Shown here: positions 7,316-15,559 of the stretch, piece after piece
How the letters are laid out: each line of letters opens with the position of its first letter
Numbering within the stretch: position 1 is the stretch's first letter
Assembly: GCF_016806835.2 (NCBI RefSeq)
Contig: NZ_CP086111.1
Coordinates: 1,809,001-1,873,000, forward strand
Source of the DNA: Skermanella rosea
Lineage (GTDB): Bacteria > Pseudomonadota > Alphaproteobacteria > Azospirillales > Azospirillaceae
Direction of reading: 5' to 3'
Length of the DNA stretch: 64,000 bases
Position numbers and translations under genes: made by a program
The notes under the pieces: generated by a model
Database searches by the model: none
What the model saw: the letters and a program-made list of their open reading frames with translations, nothing else
What the model was told of the DNA's origin: nothing

Positions 7316-8560
7316 TCAGGCCGCCTTGACGCTCGCGATCACGAAGCCGCTGTTCGGCATCGTGGGCATGCGCGACAGGGGGATGTCGAGGTCCTGGCCG
7401 GGCACGTCGTAGCGCATCGCGGTGGTCAGCATCCGCACCGCCCGCTTGATCAGCTCGATCGTGATCCATTCTCCCGCGCAGCGGTGGTCCAGCCCGAAGT
7501 CGCCGCCGCCCTGGGGGATGAAGTTGAACGGGCTGCCGTCCCAGCCGACGAACCGTTCGGGATCGAACCTGCCGGGGTCCTTCCAGGTGCGGGCGTCGTG
7601 GTTGGTGCCGTAGAGGTCGAGCAGCACCCAGTCGTTCCGGCCGAAGCGGTGGCCGCGCCACTCGAACGGCTCCATCACCCGGCCGCCGACCAGCGGGAAG
7701 AAGGGGTAGAAGCGCCGGACCTCCTGGACGAACATCTCCAGGTACCGGTCGTCGCCGGCCGCCTCGCCGCGCGTTTCGGGATACTGGTGGAGGGCCAGCG
7801 CCGCGAAGGTGACGAAGCGGTGGACGGCGACCGTCGGCCGCAGGATGTTGAGCAGTTCCACCGCCGCCGCGTCCGGCGGGAGCTGTCCGCCGTCCCGGCC
7901 CCGGAAGCGGGCGATGACCTCCAGCGCGGTCCCCGGGGTCACCGGCAGGTCGCCGCGCCGGACCCGCTCGATCAGGTCCCGCGCCCAGTTCTCCGTCCGG
8001 CGGCGCAGCATCAGGCCCCGCCAGTTGCGCGGGCCCACGGCACCGGCGCCGTCCACCATGGCGCCGAACTCGCGCGTCCGCTCCGGCAGCTCGGCGTCGT
8101 CCAGGGGGACGCCCGCCCAGTCGCAGGCCGCCCGGCACAGCACGCCCTGAACCTCGTCATGGAGCACGACCCTGTCCATGCGCTCCCAGGCGGGCAGCCG
8201 GGCGCGCCAAGCCCGTTCCAGCGCGTCGCCCATCCGCCTGACCGCGTCGGGCGACATCAGCGACATGAACATGCGCTTGCGGTCGTGGTGGGCCTCGCCG
8301 TCGAGCGCCTGGACGCTGCCCTTGTCCTGGAGCAGCATCAGCGTCGGCTTCGGGATGGCCTGCTTCCGCGTGAACCGGCCCGGGCTGTAGAACTCCCGCG
8401 CCGCCTCCGGGCCGCTCATGCACACGGCCGGACGCAGCATCAGGCGCGTCCCGAAGATGTCCGACCCGTGTCGGCGGCAGCGGTTGGGGATGAACCGATA
8501 GCCTTCCCTCAGCAGGGAAAGCGTACTGTCCGGGGTCTTGTCGCGGGGGATGTTCGCCAT
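7316..8560 (-). CDS. Cytochrome P450 of the CYP152 peroxygenase type (fatty-acid hydroxylase)
   Basis: A 414-residue P450. CYP152 enzymes use hydrogen peroxide directly to hydroxylate or decarboxylate fatty acids and need no redox partner. The diagnostic feature is the I-helix: ordinary P450s carry an acid-Thr pair, whereas here the segment reads NILRPTVAVHRFVTFAALAL, with the Arg-Pro pair typical of CYP152. The haem loop is PQGGGDFGLDHRCAGE, with Cys as the axial ligand, and the tail SRMPTMPNSGFVI is also family-like. The start at 8560 has GGAG upstream. The DMT-family transporter gene lies 60 bases upstream on the same strand and may be co-transcribed. No ferredoxin or reductase is adjacent, consistent with a peroxygenase. 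Confidence 0.9.
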   Translation of the reverse strand: MANIPRDKTPDSTLSLLREGYRFIPNRCRRHGSDIFGTRLMLRPAVCMSGPEAAREFYSPGRFTRKQAIPKPTLMLLQDKGSVQALDGEAHHDRKRMFMSLMSPDAVRRMGDALERAWRARLPAWERMDRVVLHDEVQGVLCRAACDWAGVPLDDAELPERTREFGAMVDGAGAVGPRNWRGLMLRRRTENWARDLIERVRRGDLPVTPGTALEVIARFRGRDGGQLPPDAAAVELLNILRPTVAVHRFVTFAALALHQYPETRGEAAGDDRYLEMFVQEVRRFYPFFPLVGGRVMEPFEWRGHRFGRNDWVLLDLYGTNHDARTWKDPGRFDPERFVGWDGSPFNFIPQGGGDFGLDHRCAGEWITIELIKRAVRMLTTAMRYDVPGQDLDIPLSRMPTMPNSGFVIASVKAA

Positions 8561-8620
8561 CGGATCTCCATGGGTTCGCGGTAGGGCTGCCCTGGACAAC
8601 CGGCCGCCGAGGCGACCGTT

Positions 8621-9544
8621 TCACCTGCCGCCGGCTTTGGCGGCGGAAGGCGCGGCCGCGGCGGTCCCCAGGTAGATTCCCGGCAGGATCAGCGCGATCC
8701 CGGCGACATGGTGGAGCCGGGGCTGCTCGCCCAGCAGCAGCCAAGCCAGCCCGGCGATGTAGACCGGGACCAGGTACATCAGCAGCCCGGTCCGGCTCGG
8801 CCCGACCATCGCCACCAGCTTGCCGTAGAGCAGGTAGGCGCCGAGGCCCGGCACCAGCGCCAGGAACACCCAGATTCCGACCGTCCGCGCGTCGAACAGC
8901 GCCCGCTCGCCCAGCGCCGCCTCGATCCCCAGGAACGGCACCAGCACCAGCACTCCGCCCAGCGTGATCGCGGTGAACCTGGCCGTCAGGTCCAGGCGCG
9001 ACGGCCGGTGCTTGAGGAGCACCGAGTAGAGCGCCCATCCCAGGGTCGCCAGGACGGTCCACAGGTCGCCCGCGGTGAAGGACAGGGTCGCCAGCGTCGT
9101 CGGGTCGCCGCGCGTGACGATCGCCAGAACCCCGCCGAGGCACAGGGCGATGCCGGCCGCCTGCCGGACCGATACCCGCTCGCCCCAGAAGATCCGGCCG
9201 AACACCACGATCAGGATCGGCGTGGTCGAGTAGATCAGGCCGATGTTGGTCGCCGTGGTGGTCGCCCCGGCCAGATAGACCGGCGGCCCGCAGACGCCCA
9301 TGCCGAGCGCGCCCAGCAGCAGCAGCGTCGGCCATTCCGCCGCCACCGCCGACCGGCGGCGCCACAGCCCGCCCGCCGTGAAGGGAAGCAGCAGGAGCGC
9401 CGTCAGCAGCCACCGCCCGAAGGCGAGGGCCACCGGCGGGACGCTCCCCTCCACCCAGCGGGCCGCCAGCATGTTGCTGGACATCAGCAGCGGCGCGAAC
9501 AGCAGCAGGACATAGGCCAGGCGCTGGGGCGTACGGTCCCCCAT
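8621..9544 (-). CDS. EamA/DMT-family transporter
   Basis: A 307-residue integral membrane protein with about ten hydrophobic helices in two EamA repeats. The first repeat runs from LAYVLLLFAPLLMSSNMLAAR to ALCLGGVLAIVTRGD, and the second from SFTAGDLWTVLATLGWALYS to the LLLGEQPRLHHVAGIALILPG motif that closes each repeat. Members export amino acids, metabolites or drugs; the substrate here is unknown. The ATG at 9544 begins with MGDRTPQRLAY, just before the first helix. It precedes the P450 gene on the same strand, so a role with the P450 product or substrate is possible but unproven. Confidence 0.88.
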   Translation of the reverse strand: MGDRTPQRLAYVLLLFAPLLMSSNMLAARWVEGSVPPVALAFGRWLLTALLLLPFTAGGLWRRRSAVAAEWPTLLLLGALGMGVCGPPVYLAGATTTATNIGLIYSTTPILIVVFGRIFWGERVSVRQAAGIALCLGGVLAIVTRGDPTTLATLSFTAGDLWTVLATLGWALYSVLLKHRPSRLDLTARFTAITLGGVLVLVPFLGIEAALGERALFDARTVGIWVFLALVPGLGAYLLYGKLVAMVGPSRTGLLMYLVPVYIAGLAWLLLGEQPRLHHVAGIALILPGIYLGTAAAAPSAAKAGGR

Positions 9545-9702
9545 CAGCCCGCTCCGGTTCGGGACGACCGGGGCGGGCACGACATTATGACGCGGAGCAT
9601 GGGCGGTTTCGATCTCCTTCAGGTTACCTCGCCTTAGCGAAGCTCGTCTAATTTGATATTTCAGAACAGATATATACACGCGTTGATATGCACGAGGTCG
9701 CG

Positions 9703-10878
9703 ATGCCACACCGTAAGAAGCTTCCTAAAGTCTATGAAACCGTCGGACCCCGCGAGGTTTCGCCCCGGCAGGTCCAGGGAAACTTCGCGGTGGCGCTCGG
9801 TGGGCTGGCCGGCAACAACGCCCATGGCGCCGGCGTGATCGAGGCGCTTTACCGATGCGGCAAGAAACCCAGGCTGATCTCGTGCACCTCCGGCCAGATC
9901 CGTTTCACCTACGCCTACCTGCGCGGCCTGACCCCCGGGTCGGAGGTGAACCCCTATAGCATGCTGCAACGGCATTTCAATTCGGCCCAGCCGTTCAAGG
10001 ACATGACCGACGTCAACCTGAACTACAAGCTGATGACCTGGCCGTTCCAGCACATCCGGCCCTCGGTGCCGGAGTTCTCGGCCGACATGCTGGGCAACCT
10101 GACCCGCTCCATGAAGCATTTCCTCGCCAACCCGCGCGACTTCTCGGTATGGCGCGAGATGTACCGGATGATGCCGGCGCGGACGCTGGTGTCCCAGGAC
10201 ACCCTGTTCGACCCGGACGTCTTCTCCGACATCGCCGCCCTGTTCAACTCCGACGGCGGACCCGACGGGCACGGCATCGGCGTGATGTTCAACGCCTATG
10301 ATTTCGTCAAGGGCGAGGAATACGTCTTCATGAACGGGACCGCGGCCATCCTGACCGGCCACGCTCCCGGCGTCGGGAGCGCCAGCCGGCCCTGGATCAA
10401 GTACGAGGCGATCACCGAGGAAGCGGTGCGCAACGCGCTGCGCCTTTACGAATACGGCTTCCACGAGGAAGGCAACCTGCTCGACGGCGCCTATCTCAGG
10501 GGCCTGATCCTCAGCGAGATCCCCAACAAGGGCAACGGGATCGACACCATCGTGGTCGGCCGTCCGCTGGCGGACCGCTGGCTGGGCGACGCGCCGTCGA
10601 GCCTGATCGAACTGCGCGACATGCAGACGGAGGTGAATTTCCTGGGCAGCTATCTCGGCGAGAAGGGCCAGATCGAGCTGATCAACCAGCTGCTCCGGAC
10701 CGGCCGCCCGGTGGCTCCCCCCGCCAACGCGACGCCGATCACGATCCTGGAGGTTGAGATGGACCGCCAGCGCGGCTGGTGGGAATATGTCCTGGAGGAC
10801 GAGGCGGTCTTCAACAGCGCCTTCCACCGCACCCGGTCCGAGATCTGCCCGCGCCTGGAACTGCCCAAGGCGGCATGA
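9703..10878 (+). CDS. Patatin-like protein with altered nucleophile elbow
   Basis: About 391 residues. The segment FAVALGGLAGNNAHGAGVIE resembles the glycine-rich oxyanion loop of patatin-like lipases, and PRLISCTSGQI aligns with the GxSxG elbow, although it reads C-T-S-G-Q. A later LLDGAYLRG fits the catalytic Asp-Gly motif. So the Ser/Asp dyad may be present but the elbow is unorthodox. The remaining ~250 residues, with LYEYGFHEEGNLLDGAY and a C-terminal WWEYVLEDEAVFNSAF region, are not recognised. GAGG lies eight bases before the ATG at 9703; an upstream ATG at 9688 has no such signal. The gene is divergent from the DMT transporter. Confidence 0.6.
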   Translation: MPHRKKLPKVYETVGPREVSPRQVQGNFAVALGGLAGNNAHGAGVIEALYRCGKKPRLISCTSGQIRFTYAYLRGLTPGSEVNPYSMLQRHFNSAQPFKDMTDVNLNYKLMTWPFQHIRPSVPEFSADMLGNLTRSMKHFLANPRDFSVWREMYRMMPARTLVSQDTLFDPDVFSDIAALFNSDGGPDGHGIGVMFNAYDFVKGEEYVFMNGTAAILTGHAPGVGSASRPWIKYEAITEEAVRNALRLYEYGFHEEGNLLDGAYLRGLILSEIPNKGNGIDTIVVGRPLADRWLGDAPSSLIELRDMQTEVNFLGSYLGEKGQIELINQLLRTGRPVAPPANATPITILEVEMDRQRGWWEYVLEDEAVFNSAFHRTRSEICPRLELPKAA

Positions 10879-10956
10879 CCGTCCGGCGGGCGGATCCTTC
10901 CTGCCGGCGCCCGCGTTCCATTCGGATCGAGGCGCCCGGCAGGAGGGATCGACGCC

Positions 10957-11163
10957 ATGGACACCGACGACCGCGAGGAACGGGTGCGGCAGCGCGCCCA
11001 CGAGATCTGGATCCGCGAGGGCCGCCCGGAGGGCCGGCGGGACCTGCACTGGCAGCAGGCGAAGGAGGAGATCGAGGTGGAGGAGGGCGGCTCCCTCTCC
11101 GCCGCCGGCGAGGAGGATCCGGAGCCGATCGCGGTCCCTAGTTTTCCGGGCCGAGACGCCTGA
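10957..11163 (+). CDS. DUF2934 domain protein
   Basis: A 68-residue acidic protein. REERVRQRAHEIWIREGRPE followed by a GRRDLHWQQAKEEI segment is the DUF2934 signature, a short module common in proteobacteria and of unknown function, often near stress genes. GGAGG lies upstream of the ATG. Its last 26 bases overlap the end of the convergent Crp/Fnr gene, an arrangement that could couple the two transcripts through antisense pairing. Confidence 0.8.
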   Translation: MDTDDREERVRQRAHEIWIREGRPEGRRDLHWQQAKEEIEVEEGGSLSAAGEEDPEPIAVPSFPGRDA

Positions 11164-11830
11164 ACTCGTCCCGGATGATCCGGTAGCAGTCGCAGGCGAC
11201 CTCCTCCAGCCCGGCCGGGTCAAGGATCGTGATGTTCCCGCGCGTGTAGCGGATGAAGCCGGCCTTCTGCAGGAGGTTCGCGGTGACCGTCACCCCGGCC
11301 CGCCGCACGCCGAGCATGATGGCGAGATATTCCTGCGTCAGCGGAAAGTCGTCGCCGACCCGGTCGCGGGTCATCAGCAGCCAGCGGGCACAGCGCTCGT
11401 CGATGGTGTGGAGGCGGTTGCAGGCCGCGGTCTGGGCCACCTGGTTGAAGTGCCCCTGGGCGAAGCGCAGGAGCTTGGCGCGGAGCGTGTCGCTCCGGCG
11501 GAGCGCCGTCCTCAGCGCCTGCGCCGGCATCCGCCAGCCGTCGCCCGGGATCTGCATGTCGCACTGCATGGGCATCCGGTCGGACTCCAGAAGGACGGGC
11601 GTGCCGACCATTCCCTCGTTCCCGATCGTGCCCACCTCGACCGCGCCGCCGTCGGGCAGGGTATTGATCAGGGAGGCGCAGCCCCGCTCGATGAAGAAGA
11701 CGTGGGTGATCGCTTGGTCGGCGTGGACGACCGTCATCTTGTGCGGGAGCTTGACGGGCTCCAGATGGGGCCGCACCAGCGCCTCCTCTTCCGGCGAGAG
11801 GAGTTTCAGGATGTAGTTGCGGCTTTCCAT
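11138..11830 (-). CDS. Crp/Fnr-family transcriptional regulator
   Basis: A 230-residue regulator. An N-terminal cyclic-nucleotide-binding-like beta-roll (about 10-120: LEPVKLPHKMTVVHADQAIT, VFFIERGCASLIN, GTIGNEGMVGTPVLL) is joined by a dimer helix to a C-terminal winged helix (FPLTQEYLAIMLGVRRAGVT). It lacks the N-terminal Cys cluster of oxygen-sensing FNR, so it is not a classical 4Fe-4S sensor. The sequence resembles the subgroup containing many single-copy alphaproteobacterial stress regulators. The ribosome-binding site GGAGGCAGCAG immediately precedes the ATG. Effector and targets cannot be read from the sequence. Confidence 0.88.
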   Translation of the reverse strand: MESRNYILKLLSPEEEALVRPHLEPVKLPHKMTVVHADQAITHVFFIERGCASLINTLPDGGAVEVGTIGNEGMVGTPVLLESDRMPMQCDMQIPGDGWRMPAQALRTALRRSDTLRAKLLRFAQGHFNQVAQTAACNRLHTIDERCARWLLMTRDRVGDDFPLTQEYLAIMLGVRRAGVTVTANLLQKAGFIRYTRGNITILDPAGLEEVACDCYRIIRDEFRRLGPEN

Positions 11831-11908
11831 TCTGCTGCCTCCGGGTCGGACTAAGGAAAACCTTCACTCCTTCAACGGACGGCGCGGCGATTCGGGCCGG
11901 CCGTTCGG

Positions 11909-13123
11909 TCAGGACACGTCGTCCATCAGCTCGGCGGGGTAACCGGCTTCGCGCAGCTTGGCGATTATGGCGTCGACATGGGCGGGGTCGCGGGTTTCCA
12001 GGACCACGTCGATATCGGCCATCTTGACCGGGACGTTGTGGAACAGGCGCTGGTGGTAGACCTCCACGATGTTGCCCCCGGCGTCGCCCAGGAACTGTGC
12101 GACCTTGGCGAGCGCGCCCGGCGCGTCGCTGAGGCCGATGCGCAGCCGGACCACCCGGCGCTGGCGCACCAGCCCGCGCATCAGGATCGAGGCGAGCACG
12201 CGGGCGTCGATGTTGCCGCCGCAGATCACGGTGCCGACGGTCCGGCCCTTGAACCGGGCCGGGTCGTCGAGCAGGGCCGCCACGCCGGCGGCGCCGGCCC
12301 CCTCGACCACCAGCTTCTGCTCGGTGATCAGGGTGTAGATCGCCCGTTCCAGGCATTCCTCGCCGACCAGGACGATGTCGTCGACCAGGTCGCGGACGAT
12401 CTCCCGGGTGAGTTGGCCGGGCGCCTTGACGGCGATGCCCTCCGCGATGGTGGCGCCGGAGCAGGCGACGGGTTCGCCCGCCAGGGTCTGCTTCATGGAG
12501 GGGTACATTTCGGCCTCGACGCCGATCACCTCGATGCCGGGCTTCAGCGCCTTGGCGGCCGTGGCGATGCCGGCGATCAGGCCGCCGCCGCCGATCGGGA
12601 CCACCAGCACGTCCAGGTCGGGGACGGCGTCCAGCATCTCCAGCCCAACGGTGCCCTGGCCGGCGATGATCAGCGGGTCGTCGTAGGGATGGACGAAGGT
12701 CAGGCCGTCGCGCGCGGCGATGTCGTGGGCGAAGGCCTCGGCGTCGCTCAGGGTCTCGCCGTGAAGCAGGACGCGGGCGCCGTATGCCTCGGTCCGCTCC
12801 ACCTTGGTGAAAGGCGTCTGCGCCGGCATCACGATGGTGGCGGGGATGCCCAGCCGGGTCGCGTGATAGGCGACGCCCTGGGCGTGGTTGCCGGCCGACA
12901 TGGCGATGACGCCCTGGCGAGCCGCCGCCTCGTCCAGGCTGCGCAGCTTGGCCAGGGCGCCGCGCTCCTTGAAGGAGCCGGTGTGGTGCAGGCTTTCCAG
13001 CTTCAGGAACAGGCGGGTGCCGGTCTGCTCCGACAGGCGCCGGGCCGCGACGGTCGGCGTTACCGGAAGCTCGCCGGCCAGGATCGCCGCCGCGCGCCGG
13101 ATGTCGTCGAGGGCGATGGTCAT
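11909..13123 (-). CDS. ilvA: Threonine ammonia-lyase (threonine deaminase) with C-terminal ACT domain
   Basis: A 404-residue PLP enzyme converting threonine to 2-oxobutyrate and ammonia, the first step toward isoleucine. The PLP lysine is in LHHTGSFKERGAL. Other marks are MSAGNHAQGVAYHA, the glycine loop VVPIGGGGLIAGIA and the Ser/Gly-rich VVEGAGAAGVAAL. The last ~75 residues (RIGLSDAPGALAKVAQFLGD onward) are a single ACT domain, as in shorter, biodegradative-type enzymes and unlike the two-ACT biosynthetic form. The ATG at 13123 is the first sensible start. It lies 38 bases after the penicillin acylase gene and is probably in its operon. Confidence 0.92.
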   Translation of the reverse strand: MTIALDDIRRAAAILAGELPVTPTVAARRLSEQTGTRLFLKLESLHHTGSFKERGALAKLRSLDEAAARQGVIAMSAGNHAQGVAYHATRLGIPATIVMPAQTPFTKVERTEAYGARVLLHGETLSDAEAFAHDIAARDGLTFVHPYDDPLIIAGQGTVGLEMLDAVPDLDVLVVPIGGGGLIAGIATAAKALKPGIEVIGVEAEMYPSMKQTLAGEPVACSGATIAEGIAVKAPGQLTREIVRDLVDDIVLVGEECLERAIYTLITEQKLVVEGAGAAGVAALLDDPARFKGRTVGTVICGGNIDARVLASILMRGLVRQRRVVRLRIGLSDAPGALAKVAQFLGDAGGNIVEVYHQRLFHNVPVKMADIDVVLETRDPAHVDAIIAKLREAGYPAELMDDVS

Positions 13124-13161
13124 GGACGGCTGCTCCGGTTCGGGTGGATCAGGGCGGACAC

Positions 13162-15543
13162 TTAGGGCGGAGGGACCAGGGTCAGGCGGCCGAGGCCGTC
13201 GGTCGCGACCGCGTCCAGCGAACCGCCGATGGTGAAATGCTCCCCGTCGCGCCAGCGTTCCACCAGGTCGCCGTAATGGGGCGACAGCGGGTTGCCGGAC
13301 TGGCCCGTGGCGATCATGAAGCGGGAGTTCTGCGGATCGGACATGTCGTAGACCGCCCGGTAGCCGGCGCCGTGGATATGGGCGAACGGGGTTTCGGCGT
13401 TGCGGATCGCGCTGCCGCCGCGGTTGACCGTCTGGTTGCCGCCGTCGGTCTCGATCCCGATGCCTAACAGGTCCTTGAGAACCGGCACCCGCGAGAGCAC
13501 CTGGTGGCCGAGCGGCGCCCGGTGCTCCAGGCCCCAGCGCCACGCGGCCGGGTCGTCCCCATGGCGTTCCGCGAGCTCCGCGAGGGTCCGGTCGAGCGAG
13601 GCGGCCAGGATGTCGGGGCAGCTCTCCGTCCGGTCCGGGGTGCCGACGTCGTCGCACCAGCGCCGCGCGGTGCGGAGCATGTGGATGACCAGGCGGGGCG
13701 AGGACGACCAGACGTCGCCGAACAGCTCGCCCAACTCGTCGGCGTAGAGCGCCCGGTGCAGGTCGCGCAGCCACCATTCGAAGATCAGCGGCTCGGGCCG
13801 GTCGCGGGTCAGGGTGCCGTCCCAGGCGCGCAGCAGGTCGAGCGCGGTCCGGGCCTGCGGCGAGGAAGGTTCGATCCGCAGCATCTCCGGCAGCAGATCC
13901 TGCGCCGCGACGGAGACGTTGTCCATCAGCAGGGCTTCCGCCGCGTCCACGTCGTGGCGCTGGCCGGACCCGAGGACCTGCTCGATCCGGGCGGCGCGGT
14001 ACCAGTCGTCCCAGCGGTTGGTCAGGAAATGCGGGTAGTCCGGGCCGACGATGCGGTTGTTGGCATTGACGATCCGCCCGGCCGCCGGGTTGAACGCGTG
14101 CGGCATCCGCTCGAACGGGACGGCGCCGGTCCAGCCGTACTCGTCGGTCCAGCCGGGCACCGGCACGCTGCCGTCGCCCTTGCGGCGGATCGGGACCAGC
14201 CCCGGGGTGTAGAAGCCTATGTTGCCCTGCACGTCGGCGTAGACGATGTTCTGGAGCGGCGCCTGAAAGTGCCGGAGCGCCGCCTTGAACCCTTCCCAGT
14301 CGGGTGCCCGGGCAAGGCGGTAGAGCGCTTCCGGCGTCGTGTCGCGGTCGCTGAGGCCGGTGAAGGCCAGGGCGATGACGTGGCCCTCGGGAGCGGCGCC
14401 GAGGGCGTCCGGCTCGATGTCGGACAGCACGGGGCCGTGCCGGGTGGTTCGAACGGTGAAGGTCTCGTCCGGCGCGTCCTTGACCCGGATGGTCTCGCTG
14501 CGCTGGACGAAGGGTTCGGGGCCGTCGGGCGTCAGGTACCGGGAAGGATCGGCGGGATCGAGCCGCTCGACGAATAGGTCCTGCACGTCGCCGCCGGTGG
14601 TGGTGAAGCCCCAGGAGATGCGGTCGTTGCGGCCGAGCACGTGGAACGGCACGCCGGGAACGGTGGCGCCGGTGACCGAGAAGCCCGGCGCCTCGATCCG
14701 GGCCAGGTACCACAGGATCGGGGCGCCGAGTTGGAGGTGCGGGTCGTTGGCCAGCACCGGCAGGCCGGTTCCGGTCCGCCCGCCCGCGACCACCCACTCG
14801 TTCGACGCGGTCGCGGGGCCGAGCGGCGGCGGCAGGGCGGCGGCCAGACGGTCGAAGTCCAGGTCGGGCAGGCCGGCGGTCAGGGTGACCGGGGCGGAAG
14901 CGGGATAGTCGGGGAACAGGTCGCGGACGCGGTCGGGCGGCAGGCGCCCCATCATCCGGGCGCGCAGCAGTTCCTCGGTGTAGTTGCCGCTGAGCTGGAG
15001 CGCCATCAGCTTGCCCCAGACGATGCTGTCGGCCGGGCGCCAGGGTTCCGGCTCGTAGCGGAGGACCTGGAACTCGATCGGGAGGGGGCCGCTCCGGCCG
15101 TCGAGCCAGGCGTTGACGCCGGCGGCGTAGGCTTCCAGCGCCAGCCGCACCTCCGGCGCCAGGGCTCGGACGCTGGCCTCGGCGTCGCGGTAGAATCCCA
15201 GGGTCCGCATCAGCTTGTCGTAGCGCAGGCCGCCGGCCCCGATCAGCTCGGACAGCCGGCCGGCGCCGATCCGGCGGTTCAGGTCCATCTGCCACAGCCG
15301 GTCCTGGGCGTGCACGTATCCCAGGGCGAAATAGGCGTCCTCCTGGGTCTGCGCGAAGATGTGGGGGACCGCGTTGGCGTCGCGCGCGATCTCCACCTTC
15401 GACACGAGGCCGGGCAGGGAGATCGTGCCTCCCAGGTCGGGCAGGCCGGAGCGCAGCCACAGCCAGGCCGCCGGAACGCCGAGCAGCGGGACGGCGACGA
15501 CGATCGCCAGGATTGCCAGGATCGCCCGCCGTAACCGCCGCAT
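13162..15543 (-). CDS. Penicillin acylase family protein (Ntn hydrolase)
   Basis: A 793-residue periplasmic or secreted amidase. A basic start and one hydrophobic helix (AILAILAIVVAVPLLGVPAA) act as signal or anchor. The alpha-chain part shows VEIARDANAVPHIFAQTQED and FALGYVHAQDRLWQMDLNRR, which are family hallmarks. The autoprocessing site is at ATASNEWVVAGGRT, giving Ser247 as the new N-terminal nucleophile of the beta chain; NDPHLQL and the LGRNDRISWGFTTTGGDVQD loop follow. Substrates in this family range from beta-lactams to acyl-homoserine lactones, so quorum-signal acylase activity is possible but not readable here. It lies 16 bases after the aldehyde dehydrogenase gene. Confidence 0.92.
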   Translation of the reverse strand: MRRLRRAILAILAIVVAVPLLGVPAAWLWLRSGLPDLGGTISLPGLVSKVEIARDANAVPHIFAQTQEDAYFALGYVHAQDRLWQMDLNRRIGAGRLSELIGAGGLRYDKLMRTLGFYRDAEASVRALAPEVRLALEAYAAGVNAWLDGRSGPLPIEFQVLRYEPEPWRPADSIVWGKLMALQLSGNYTEELLRARMMGRLPPDRVRDLFPDYPASAPVTLTAGLPDLDFDRLAAALPPPLGPATASNEWVVAGGRTGTGLPVLANDPHLQLGAPILWYLARIEAPGFSVTGATVPGVPFHVLGRNDRISWGFTTTGGDVQDLFVERLDPADPSRYLTPDGPEPFVQRSETIRVKDAPDETFTVRTTRHGPVLSDIEPDALGAAPEGHVIALAFTGLSDRDTTPEALYRLARAPDWEGFKAALRHFQAPLQNIVYADVQGNIGFYTPGLVPIRRKGDGSVPVPGWTDEYGWTGAVPFERMPHAFNPAAGRIVNANNRIVGPDYPHFLTNRWDDWYRAARIEQVLGSGQRHDVDAAEALLMDNVSVAAQDLLPEMLRIEPSSPQARTALDLLRAWDGTLTRDRPEPLIFEWWLRDLHRALYADELGELFGDVWSSSPRLVIHMLRTARRWCDDVGTPDRTESCPDILAASLDRTLAELAERHGDDPAAWRWGLEHRAPLGHQVLSRVPVLKDLLGIGIETDGGNQTVNRGGSAIRNAETPFAHIHGAGYRAVYDMSDPQNSRFMIATGQSGNPLSPHYGDLVERWRDGEHFTIGGSLDAVATDGLGRLTLVPPP

Positions 15544-15559
15544 CGCCGTCTTCCCCGCC

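Noticed and set aside
11909-15460. A 1183-codon open frame covering ilvA and much of the penicillin acylase gene.
   Set aside because: Its upstream two-thirds is Arg/Pro-rich shadow sequence of the acylase gene; only the part from 13123 encodes a real protein (ilvA).
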